Source of the DNA: an uncultured Fretibacterium sp.
Lineage (GTDB): Bacteria > Synergistota > Synergistia > Synergistales > Aminobacteriaceae
Assembly: GCF_938040765.1 (NCBI RefSeq)
Contig: NZ_CALIAA010000058.1
Location: forward strand, 1 to 11,832
Direction: 5' to 3'
DNA: 11,832 nucleotides
The notes under the pieces are model-generated. The model was not told the DNA's origin and searched no databases. It saw only the letters and a program-made list of their open reading frames with translations. Position numbers and translations under genes: made by a program. Below are positions 1-5,656 of the stretch, piece by piece; positions within the stretch are counted from its first letter, which is position 1; every line of letters starts with the position of its first letter.

Positions 1-1
1 C

Positions 2-652
2 GAGCACGGCGGGCAGTTCTGTCGAGCCGAAGGAGGGCTTCTCGACGACGGCGGCCGCCGCCTGGACGAACGGTCCCGAGCCGTCGGGTCGGGGGAGTCC
101 TCCCTTGCGTGGAGCGCCTACGCCATAGCCTTCCTCTATCCGTTGGCGGACTGCTTCTATTGGGTGATGACGTGGGCCGATTTGAAACAGTATCAGGGTA
201 CCTTGGGCTTAGGGACACCTCTGCCGTTCCTCAAGGCCTTGCTCGTCATGCTCTGCCTGTTCCTCCTCCCGAGGAGGGATCGCCGCTCGGCCCTGGCCGC
301 AAGCGCGGCCGCAGGTGCGTCCCTCCTGATCGGCATAGCCACCGTCATCCTCCTGTGGATCCACCAGGTGGAGCTCCGTTTCTGGCTGCTCTCTCCGTCA
401 TGGTGGGTCATGCGGATATTCCCGGCCTTGCTCATCGTGGGCGGGTACCTGGCGCTGTATCGAAGACGCTGGGCGCCCCTCGTGTTGACCGCGAGCGCCG
501 CGGGCGCGCTGTGGTCCCTGTGGGGATACTGTTCCTCCTTCAACCCGAATTCCATGCGGATAGATATCCGTACCACTCTGGTGATCGTTCAAGACGTTGC
601 GCCTCTCCTCGCCTGTGTCCTCGCCTGGTGCGACCGGCGATCGGGTGGGTGA
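2..652 (+). CDS. 5'-truncated polytopic membrane protein, function unknown
   Basis: The reading frame is open from the window edge (first full codon at 2) to TGA at 650-652, giving 216 visible residues. No ATG, GTG or TTG occurs in frame before a TTG at 143, and that TTG falls inside a hydrophobic stretch, so the true start probably lies upstream of the window. About 38 hydrophilic, Gly/Arg/Asp-rich residues look like a linker. About six hydrophobic segments follow, for example around YAIAFLYPLADCFYW, FLKALLVMLCLFLLP, GASLLIGIATVILLWI, RIFPALLIVGGYLAL, LVLTASAAGALWSLWGY and a last one ending in LLACVLAWC. This suggests an inner-membrane protein with a soluble N-terminal part outside the window. 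I recognise no family and no catalytic motif. The overlapping frame 109-759 is Arg/Pro/His-rich and reads like a shadow. Confidence 0.6.
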   Translation, partial: EHGGQFCRAEGGLLDDGGRRLDERSRAVGSGESSLAWSAYAIAFLYPLADCFYWVMTWADLKQYQGTLGLGTPLPFLKALLVMLCLFLLPRRDRRSALAASAAAGASLLIGIATVILLWIHQVELRFWLLSPSWWVMRIFPALLIVGGYLALYRRRWAPLVLTASAAGALWSLWGYCSSFNPNSMRIDIRTTLVIVQDVAPLLACVLAWCDRRSGG

Positions 653-801
653 GGGGAAATCCGCCGATCCGCAACCTCAACGCTGACATGGCATCCCTAG
701 CGTCTGAGCGGGAAAGGTATCGTGTTTTCGGCGGGCGCTTCCGATGCCGAAGGACCTGAAGTCGGCCTGATAAAATGGGGCAAGGTGAACAGCGGATATT
801 T

Positions 802-837
802 TGCATATTATCTTGATAGAAGATGCATTTTTTGTTT
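802..837 (+). terminator. Possible weak intrinsic terminator after the membrane-protein gene
   Basis: Inverted repeats TGCAT (802-806)/ATGCA (823-827) and, inside them, TATC (809-812)/GATA (815-818) are followed by six T and then GTTT. The layout is terminator-like, but the stem is AT-rich, interrupted and weak. It overlaps a possible promoter, so only one reading may be right. Confidence 0.25.
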
Positions 838-840
838 AAG
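813..840 (+). promoter_or_regulatory. Candidate sigma-70 promoter for the dehydrogenase gene
   Basis: TTGATA at 813-818 (5 of 6 to TTGACA) and TTTAAG at 835-840 (4 of 6 to TATAAT) are separated by 16 bases inside the only AT-rich patch upstream of the gene. It would give a leader of about 115 nt. The -10 match is poor. Confidence 0.25.
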
Positions 841-963
841 TCAGCGCTTCCTGGCGGTCTGATTGGGCGGGGGTTGCCGGCGTCCGGGGCCTTTGGGGCG
901 CAGCGCAGGAAATCCTCTTGATGGGGCGGGAAGGGCCGTTTGCCCTTACGGAAAGGGAAAGGC

Positions 964-2061
964 GTGGCAGTGATTACGACAGCGGATGTGCAGGGGGAGA
1001 ACACGTTCGGGGCCGGCCGCTACTGGCAGATGCCGAATGCTTTGGATTTGATCGGGGCGGAGGTGAGACGCCTGGGGACGAAGGCCTGCGTCACGGGAGG
1101 GGAAACGGCGCTTGCCCTTACGCGGGAACGCCTGTCTTCAGGATTGGACGCGGCGGGGATACCCTGGGTGGAAGAACGGTACAGCGGCCCCACCAGCGCG
1201 GCAAAAGCCGCCGCGGTCGCGTCTGTGGCCACGGAAAAGGGCTGCGACGTCATCGTTGGCGTGGGGGGCGGGCGAGCTCTGGACCTGGCCAAGGCTGCGG
1301 CGGCCCTGCTGGGGGCGCCGGTGATCACGGTGCCCGCTTCGGCGGCGACCTGTGCGGCGTATGCGCCGCTGAGCGTCCTCTATCATGAGAACGGCGCCTA
1401 CGATCATTGCGTCTGGCACGAGAGGGAGGTCGATGCGGTTCTGGTGGACATGGAAATACAGTCCGCCCAGCCTCCGCGCCTGATGGCGTCCGGGATCCTG
1501 GATGCCATGGCCAAGTACCTGGAGATCTCCAACGGCCGGGCCGAATTGAACCTTCAGGATGTCCCCATCGCCATGCACAGTGCGCACTCCTTTGCGCGAT
1601 ACACGTATGAAGCGCTGGAGCGGTATGGGTACCGGGCCGTGCAGGATTTGAAGGAAGGGCGCCGTACCAAGCCGCTGGAGGATACCGTGTTCTTGAATAT
1701 CGCATTGACGGGGATGATCAGCGGCATCACGAAGGGCAGGGGGCAGACATCCGTGGCCCATGCCCTGTACAATGCGGTGCGTACGCATTTTTACCTGGAG
1801 TCCAGAAATTTTCTGCATGGAGAAATCGTGGCCGTAGGCCTGCTGTCTCAGCTGTTTTATAACGAGGACGAAGCGCGGCTGCCCGTTTTGAGAGACTATA
1901 TGCGGCGTCTGGGCATGCCCTGCTCCCTGGAGGAGATCGGTATCCGCCCGTCGGAGAAGAATCTGGAGGTCCTGTATCGCGATATATGCCAACAACAGTT
2001 TATGGTGCAGGACGAGGCTCGCCTCACGCGTTTGAAAGCGGCTCTGAATCTGATCCGATAG
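964..2061 (+). CDS. GldA-like iron-containing (polyol/alcohol) dehydrogenase
   Basis: This encodes 365 residues, the usual length of the glycerol-dehydrogenase branch of family III (metal-dependent) alcohol dehydrogenases. These enzymes use NAD(H) for alcohol/polyol oxidation or the reverse reaction in the cytoplasm. Visible marks are the nucleotide-binding GGGRALDLAK at residues 101-110 and the expected metal ligands: Asp180 in GILDAMAKYLE, His266 in SVAHALYN and His285 in FLHGEIVAVGL. I chose GTG 964 (MAVITTADVQG...) because AGGG at 954-957 gives about 6-nt spacing; TTG 940 and GTG 970 in the same frame are alternatives. The protein is complete and catalytically plausible, but the substrate cannot be read from sequence. 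It stands alone: the next gene-like sequence is hundreds of bases downstream behind its own promoter, so it is probably a separate transcript. Codon positions are slightly less GC-rich than in the methyltransferase cluster. Confidence 0.88.
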   Translation: MAVITTADVQGENTFGAGRYWQMPNALDLIGAEVRRLGTKACVTGGETALALTRERLSSGLDAAGIPWVEERYSGPTSAAKAAAVASVATEKGCDVIVGVGGGRALDLAKAAAALLGAPVITVPASAATCAAYAPLSVLYHENGAYDHCVWHEREVDAVLVDMEIQSAQPPRLMASGILDAMAKYLEISNGRAELNLQDVPIAMHSAHSFARYTYEALERYGYRAVQDLKEGRRTKPLEDTVFLNIALTGMISGITKGRGQTSVAHALYNAVRTHFYLESRNFLHGEIVAVGLLSQLFYNEDEARLPVLRDYMRRLGMPCSLEEIGIRPSEKNLEVLYRDICQQQFMVQDEARLTRLKAALNLIR

Positions 2062-2255
2062 GGGCGCGGAACTCCGGGCGAACGGCAGGGCTGGCGGCGG
2101 ATGTCCATGCCTTCAGACCGTCGGTGAAACGGGAGAATTTGAAATCGTGATACTTTTCCCGGTAGAGGCAGTATGCCCCCCTTCTTGGGCACGGAGCGCG
2201 TCATGGCGAATCCGCTTATGGGGTGACATGATCACAGAACAACGACACACTGCGA
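2062..2255. other. Intergenic stretch after the dehydrogenase gene
   Basis: I see no supportable gene here. A frame opening at 2147 would run across the strong promoter at 2256-2284 and has no recognisable protein character. A short inverted repeat (TGCCC near 2174 and GGGCA near 2187) lacks a T-run and is not convincing as a terminator. Confidence 0.4.
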
Positions 2256-2284
2256 TTGACATTATCCCGAGGGTAAGGTATAAA
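2256..2284 (+). promoter_or_regulatory. Near-consensus sigma-70 promoter
   Basis: A perfect TTGACA (2256-2261), exactly 17 bases, then TATAAA (2279-2284; 5 of 6). It is the best promoter match I found in the window. Transcription should start near 2291. A small palindrome CGATATCG (2304-2311) lies just downstream of the expected start and could be an operator, without further support. It drives the structured leader and, if the terminator is read through, the membrane mini-ORF and the cobW/corrinoid genes. Confidence 0.8.
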
Positions 2285-2370
2285 CAACCTCGAATGGCCC
2301 TGTCGATATCGTCTGGAGAGGAGGAAGGCTCGAGTGCGGCATTGCGGATTCACCTGAGGAGTGTGCTTGG

Positions 2371-2469
2371 ATGCACGGGATGCATGCCGTGAAGGGATTC
2401 CTTCCTCGAAGGGATCGTCCGTTCGGGCCGAACTCTCCGGAATTTGATCGAAAGCTGATCAAGCTGTGA
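2371..2469 (+). CDS. Possible 32-residue leader peptide / small ORF
   Basis: ATG at 2371 is preceded by GAGGAG (2356-2361) at about 9-nt spacing. The frame ends at TGA 2467-2469 and encodes a basic 32-residue peptide beginning MHGMHAVKGF and ending DRKLIKL. The stop codon lies at the foot of the stable hairpin at 2467-2493, so a terminating ribosome would cover that stem. This fits a leader-peptide attenuation scheme but does not show one. There is no run of a single amino acid that would suggest a sensed tRNA, and no family is recognised. It may simply be chance in a structured RNA. Confidence 0.25.
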   Translation: MHGMHAVKGFLPRRDRPFGPNSPEFDRKLIKL

Positions 2470-2507
2470 CGTGCGCGCCTCGGTGCGCCGTCATTGTCCC
2501 TTTTTGA

Positions 2508-2540
2508 GGAGAGGCTGCCTGCGCGGCCTCTTCTTTTTTT
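2508..2540 (+). terminator. Strong rho-independent terminator / attenuator
   Basis: GGAGAGGC (2508-2515) pairs with GCCTCTTC (2526-2533) with one G-U, and the helix continues inward (U-G, G-C, C-G) to a four-base loop CUGC (2519-2522). Seven T follow at 2534-2540. It would end most transcription from the 2256 promoter about 270 bases before cobW, so it is either the end of a small RNA or a regulated attenuator. Confidence 0.85.
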
Positions 2541-2609
2541 ATCCCTTTCCGTTACGGCTTCCCTCACATACTTTTTCCTTCGTCTCTCCGTCCTGGAGGT
2601 GTCGGCGGG

Positions 2610-2813
2610 ATCGGCGTCGGCATCGTCGCCTTCGCCGCGGCTCTGCAGGGGTGGTGGGGCGTGCGCCTGAGCGCCGCGGCCCTCGTTGCGGGGACGTTGT
2701 GCTTCGTCCCGCATACCCCTTTACGGATTGCCGGAATCCTGGCGTCGTTGGGGCTCGGCTGTGCGTCCCGCCGGAGCGGGAGGGTTTTTCGTCAAAGAAA
2801 GCGGGGTGCGTAA
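2610..2813 (+). CDS. Possible small membrane protein (non-canonical start) or gene remnant
   Basis: This frame is open from just after a stop at 2505-2507 to TAA 2811-2813, which directly abuts the ATG of the CobW gene. From about 2601 its codons are strongly GC-ending, like neighbouring genes, and it reads as hydrophobic segments (IGVGIVAFAAALQGWW, LSAAALVAGTLCFVP, RIAGILASLGLGCA) followed by a basic tail. That is typical of a 2-3 span membrane protein of about 67 residues. No ATG, GTG or TTG precedes the hydrophobic part. A good Shine-Dalgarno GGAGGT (2595-2600) lies 9 nt before an ATC at 2610. It could start at a rare ATC, be the in-frame tail of a gene damaged by a frameshift, or be non-coding. 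The start given is a guess. Confidence 0.35.
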   Translation: MGVGIVAFAAALQGWWGVRLSAAALVAGTLCFVPHTPLRIAGILASLGLGCASRRSGRVFRQRKRGA

Positions 2814-3776
2814 ATGAAGGTTCTCGTCGTGTCGGGATTTCTGGGCGCGGGCAAGACCACGTTTATCCGTGAGCTGGCGCGCCGCATCGAGGGGGCCGTC
2901 GTCGTCCTCGAGAACGAGTTCGGGGAGGTGGGGGTCGATGGCGACCTCCTGGCGGACGTCCCCATCGAGGTCGTCGAGCTGGCCCAGGGCTGCATCTGCT
3001 GCACCATGAGGACGGACTTCCTGCGGGCCGTCGACGAGATCGAGCGTCGTTTCCACCCCGACGTCCTCCTCATCGAACCCACGGGGGTCGGGTCTTTGAG
3101 CCTCATCCTCTCCTCGCTCTCGAAGGGGGTGGGGGCGGGCGTCTCCCTGGTCCCGCCCGTCACGGTCGTCGATGCGGAGTCCTTCGGGGATTACATCGAG
3201 GTCTTCGGGGAGTTTTACCGGGACCAGATCGCGGGTGCGGCGACCCTGGTCGTGACGAAGTCGGAGGCGCTGCCGCCCGAGGAGCGCGACGCGGTCCTGA
3301 GGGCGCTTGCCGACATGAACCCGAAGGCCGGGATCGTCCTTCCCCCCTACGCGGAGCTCCCCTCGGAGTGGTGGGACGGCCTCCTCGGCGCGGAGGCGGC
3401 GGATATACCCGCGCCGTCCGAGGGGGTGGCGGCTCTCTCGCTGGAGAGCCTGGGTTTGAAGGACCTGAGCTTTCGGAGCCGCGAGGACCTGGAGGGCCTT
3501 CTGGACCGCCTGGCCTCCGGGACGCTCGGGCGGATCTACAGGGTCAAGGGGCTGGCCCCCGTGGGCGGGGAGTGGCTGCGCTTCGACGTCGTGAACCGAA
3601 GCCGGACGATCGAGGCCTGGCGTCCGGCGGATGGCTCCAAGATGGCGCTGATCGGCGAGGATCTGGACATCCCCGGCATCGGCATGGCGCTCTTGGAGTT
3701 CCGGATGCCGAGCGCCCCGGAGACGGGGGCGTCCGGCGCCGGAGAGCACGGAAAAATCCGAATCGAAAAATCTTAA
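2814..3776 (+). CDS. CobW/COG0523-family GTPase, putative metallochaperone
   Basis: This encodes 320 residues, typical of the CobW/YjiA/ZNG1 family of P-loop GTPases that deliver metals to target proteins or act in cobalamin synthesis. In order: Walker A GFLGAGKTT (8-16), NEFGEVGVDG (34-43), the metal-binding CxCC motif CICC (60-63), and Walker B DVLLIEPTGVG (83-93). The guanine-specificity position reads TKSE (148-151) instead of NKxD. A CobW C-terminal domain starts near GRIYRVKGL (239-247). The ATG directly follows the stop of the small upstream frame, and the stop is 25 bp before the corrinoid-protein start, so it is co-transcribed with that gene. Known members bind Zn, Co or Ni. Inference: it may load zinc into the UroD-type methyltransferases of this cluster or support cobalt/corrinoid handling. 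It lacks the long His-rich insertion of some members. Confidence 0.88.
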   Translation: MKVLVVSGFLGAGKTTFIRELARRIEGAVVVLENEFGEVGVDGDLLADVPIEVVELAQGCICCTMRTDFLRAVDEIERRFHPDVLLIEPTGVGSLSLILSSLSKGVGAGVSLVPPVTVVDAESFGDYIEVFGEFYRDQIAGAATLVVTKSEALPPEERDAVLRALADMNPKAGIVLPPYAELPSEWWDGLLGAEAADIPAPSEGVAALSLESLGLKDLSFRSREDLEGLLDRLASGTLGRIYRVKGLAPVGGEWLRFDVVNRSRTIEAWRPADGSKMALIGEDLDIPGIGMALLEFRMPSAPETGASGAGEHGKIRIEKS

Positions 3777-3801
3777 CGAAACAGAGGCGATGGTCGTGTC
3801 C

Positions 3802-4470
3802 ATGAGCAAGGAAGAGTATCTCAAGAGCCTGTCGGACTGCGTTTTTGAGATGGAGGACGAGAAGGTCGTGACGGTTGCGGAGGAGTACCTCCGCGAGGGA
3901 CACAGCGCCCTGGACGGGATCAACCTGGGGCTGGTCGACGGCATGAACCGCGCGGGCGCGCTCTACGAGCAGGAGGAGTATTTCGTCACGGACCTGCTGC
4001 TCTGTTCGGACGCCATGTACAACGGGCTGGACGTGCTGAAGCCGCACCTGCAGAGCGAGACGGCGGAGGGCGAGGAGCCGATCCCCGCCGTGATCGGGGT
4101 CGTGCAGGGCGACACCCACGACATCGGGAAGAACCTCGTGAAGATCATGTTCGAGACGGCGGGCTTCACGATGTACGACCTGGGACGGGACGTGCCCATC
4201 GAGGCCTTCGTGGACAAGGCCCAGGAGGTGAACGCCCGCCTGATCTGCCTGTCCACGCTCATGACCACGACGATGATCGGGATGCAGCGCGTGGTGGAGC
4301 TCCTGAAGGAACGGGGGCTCTACGGCAAGATCAAGGTCATGATCGGCGGCGGGCCCGTCTCCAAGAACTTCTGCGACAAGATCGGGGCGGACGCCTATAC
4401 GGGAAGCGCGATGGAGGCGGTGCGCGTGGCGAAGATGCTCCTGAATGGGGAGCCGATCCCGGCCTCATGA
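3802..4470 (+). CDS. Corrinoid (methyl-carrier) protein, MtbC/MttC/MtaC type
   Basis: A cobalamin-binding methyl carrier of 222 residues, close to the usual 210-220. It shuttles a methyl group between a substrate demethylase and an acceptor methyltransferase in the cytoplasm. Residues 1-90 form the helical cap domain (B12-binding 2). The Rossmann-like cobalamin domain follows, with the base-off/His-on signature DTHDIG (104-109; His106 should ligate cobalt), the Ser/Leu site in LSTLMTTTM (150-158) and the IGGGPVS loop (181-187). I chose ATG 3802 (MSKEEYLKSL) from the family's usual N-terminus. ATG 3790 and GTG 3796 are in frame; AGAGG at 3783-3787 is spaced best for GTG 3796, so the start is uncertain by up to four residues. 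The substrate class cannot be fixed from this protein alone. Confidence 0.93.
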   Translation: MSKEEYLKSLSDCVFEMEDEKVVTVAEEYLREGHSALDGINLGLVDGMNRAGALYEQEEYFVTDLLLCSDAMYNGLDVLKPHLQSETAEGEEPIPAVIGVVQGDTHDIGKNLVKIMFETAGFTMYDLGRDVPIEAFVDKAQEVNARLICLSTLMTTTMIGMQRVVELLKERGLYGKIKVMIGGGPVSKNFCDKIGADAYTGSAMEAVRVAKMLLNGEPIPAS

Positions 4471-4499
4471 GCCCGTTCCTGCAGTCTTTGGGGGTTCTG

Positions 4500-4562
4500 A
4501 TAGGGATTCCAAAGGGACATGTCCCTTTTTGGCGGGTCCAGGGCGAAGCCCTGGAGTCTTTT
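4500..4562 (+). repeat. Two-hairpin repeat with terminator-like end, copy 1
   Basis: The element runs ATAGGGATTCC, then palindrome AAAGGGACATGTCCCTTT (4511-4528), then TTGGCGGG, then a second hairpin TCCAGGGC-GAA-GCCCTGGA (4537-4555), then GTCTTTT. The second hairpin plus T-run resembles an intrinsic terminator. A second copy lies at 9399-9462 with the same order of parts. Both copies sit just after a stop codon. This copy would separate transcription of the CobW-corrinoid pair from the methyltransferase-reactivase genes. Confidence 0.85.
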
Positions 4563-4603
4563 CCGTGCGGCATCATTGAGCACTGGGGCAGGGAGGGAAC
4601 GAC

Positions 4604-5656
4604 GTGAACGAGAAGGAGAGGCTTCTTGGGGTACTCGGCGGAAAGGCGATTCCCGAGGTGCCCTGCATCTGTCCCGGCGGGATGATGAACGCCATTGTCG
4701 TCGATCTGATGGATCGGTGCGGCATCGCCTGGCCGGAGGCCCACACGGACCCGGTCATGATGGCGGAGCTCGCCAGGGCGGTGTACGACCACGAGATGTT
4801 CGAGAACTACGGGGTGCCCTTCTGCATGACCGTCGAGGCGGAGACGCTGGGCGCCCCGGTCGACATGGGAAACCGGGAGTGCGAACCGCACGTCTCGGGC
4901 TACGTCATCGACGGGGTGGAGCGGTGGGCGGAGCTCCCGGAGCCCGACCTGAGCCGGGGGCGGGCCCGCGTTGTCATCGAGGCCATCGAGCGGCTCAAGC
5001 GGACGGGGAAGGAGGGCGTCCCCATCATCGGCAACCTGACGGGCCCCCTCAGCCTGGCGACGTCGCTGGCGGACCCCATCGATTTCTACAAGTCCCTCCG
5101 GCGCAAAAACGAGGCCGCCCATGCCCTGATGCGGAGGGTGACGGACATGCTGACGGCGTTCGGCACGGCTCAGGCCGCCGCCGGGGCCGACGTCCTGGCG
5201 ATCTCCGACCCCAGCGGGACGGGCGAGATCTTGGGTGCACGGTACTTTCGGGAGTTCGCTGTCCGGTACCTCAACGATTTGATCCGCGGGGTGCGCTGCG
5301 CGTTTCCCGACATGCGCTTCATCGTCCACATCTGCGGGCAGATGAAGAACGTCTTCTCCGAGCTGAGCGCGGTGGAGGCGGACGCCTTCAGCTTCGACGC
5401 GATGGTGAACCTGCGCGAGGCACGGGAGCACCTCGCGCCCCGAAGGATCATGGGCAACGTCAGCTCCTTCGGCCTGGCCTTCGCCTCCGAGGCGAAGGTT
5501 CAGGCCATGGCCCGCTCCGCCCTCAACATGGGCTCCGACATCCTGGCTCCGGCCTGCGGCCTGGGCACGCGGTCGGACATCCGCTCCATTCAGGCCCTTC
5601 TGAGGGCGGCCAAGCGGAATCGGGAGGAGGAGGAAGCCCTCTTATGCACGATTTGA
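4604..5656 (+). CDS. UroD-fold corrinoid methyltransferase (MtaA/MtbA/CmuA-like)
   Basis: A 350-residue member of the uroporphyrinogen-decarboxylase superfamily, in the branch whose members are zinc-dependent methyltransferases acting on methyl-corrinoid proteins. Barrel landmarks are GPLSLATSL (147-155), ISDPSGTGEILG (200-211), the zinc-site motif HICG with His242 and Cys244, and the third expected ligand Cys318 in APACGLG. GTG 4604 is chosen because GGAGG (4592-4596) lies 7 nt upstream. The gene overlaps the reactivase gene by 13 bp, implying translational coupling. Archaeal relatives pass methyl to coenzyme M and some bacterial relatives demethylate substrates directly, so this could be the acceptor-side or the substrate-side enzyme; no partner in the window decides it. 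Confidence 0.9.
   Translation: MNEKERLLGVLGGKAIPEVPCICPGGMMNAIVVDLMDRCGIAWPEAHTDPVMMAELARAVYDHEMFENYGVPFCMTVEAETLGAPVDMGNRECEPHVSGYVIDGVERWAELPEPDLSRGRARVVIEAIERLKRTGKEGVPIIGNLTGPLSLATSLADPIDFYKSLRRKNEAAHALMRRVTDMLTAFGTAQAAAGADVLAISDPSGTGEILGARYFREFAVRYLNDLIRGVRCAFPDMRFIVHICGQMKNVFSELSAVEADAFSFDAMVNLREAREHLAPRRIMGNVSSFGLAFASEAKVQAMARSALNMGSDILAPACGLGTRSDIRSIQALLRAAKRNREEEEALLCTI

Larger units (their letters stand above)
653..963. other. Intergenic region before the dehydrogenase gene
   Basis: No convincing gene is seen in these 311 bases. The middle (about 770-840) is clearly more AT-rich than its surroundings and holds a weak hairpin plus T-run and a possible promoter, listed separately. 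A small hairpin (AAGGGC at 931-936 with GCCCTT at 942-947, loop CGTTT) sits just before the dehydrogenase start and could affect its translation. No riboswitch consensus was recognised. Confidence 0.5.
2291..2540 (+). ncRNA. Candidate structured leader RNA or small RNA of unknown class
   Basis: This is the predicted transcript between a near-consensus promoter and a strong terminator, about 250 nt. Hairpins visible by eye are CACGG/CCGTG (2374-2378/2387-2391), GAAGG/CCTTC (2391-2395/2400-2404), GTTCG/CGAAC (2421-2425/2429-2433), TTGATC/GATCAA (2444-2449/2457-2462), TGACG-U-GCGC/GCGC-CGTCA (2467-2476/2485-2493) and the terminator. A 9-bp long-range helix (2312-2320 with 2433-2441, one G-U) could enclose the first hairpins like a riboswitch P1. 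CTCTCC (2433-2438) could instead pair with GGAGAG of the terminator's left arm (2508-2513), which would be an antiterminator arrangement. I found no cobalamin, SAM, TPP, glycine or fluoride riboswitch consensus, and no 6S, tmRNA, RNase P or SRP core. It may be an attenuator for the corrinoid cluster, an independent sRNA, or the mRNA of the small ORF at 2371. Confidence 0.5.

Noticed and set aside
109..759. Long plus-strand frame of 216 codons
   Set aside because: It is rich in Arg, Pro, His and Gly without pattern and overlaps the hydrophobic frame 2-652, which has clear membrane-protein character.
940..1122. Eleven-base direct repeat TTGCCCTTACG at 940-950 and 1112-1122
   Set aside because: Short, only two copies, one inside the dehydrogenase coding sequence; likely chance.
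2147..2392. 81-codon plus-strand frame across the gap after the dehydrogenase
   Set aside because: It spans the near-consensus promoter and the start of the structured leader, and has no recognisable protein features.
2291..2540. Cobalamin riboswitch
   Set aside because: The position and downstream corrinoid genes suggested it, but no GCCACTG B12-box or other conserved cobalamin-riboswitch core segments are present.
2471..2872. 133-codon plus-strand frame overlapping the CobW start
   Set aside because: It crosses the terminator, is Arg-rich, and runs into the CobW gene in the wrong frame; the frame ending at 2813 is the better coding candidate.
4519..5643. Upstream extension of the reactivase reading frame to give a 975-residue protein
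   Set aside because: The extension is Arg/Gly-rich shadow of the methyltransferase gene in another frame; the ferredoxin domain begins right at ATG 5644, which has its own ribosome site.
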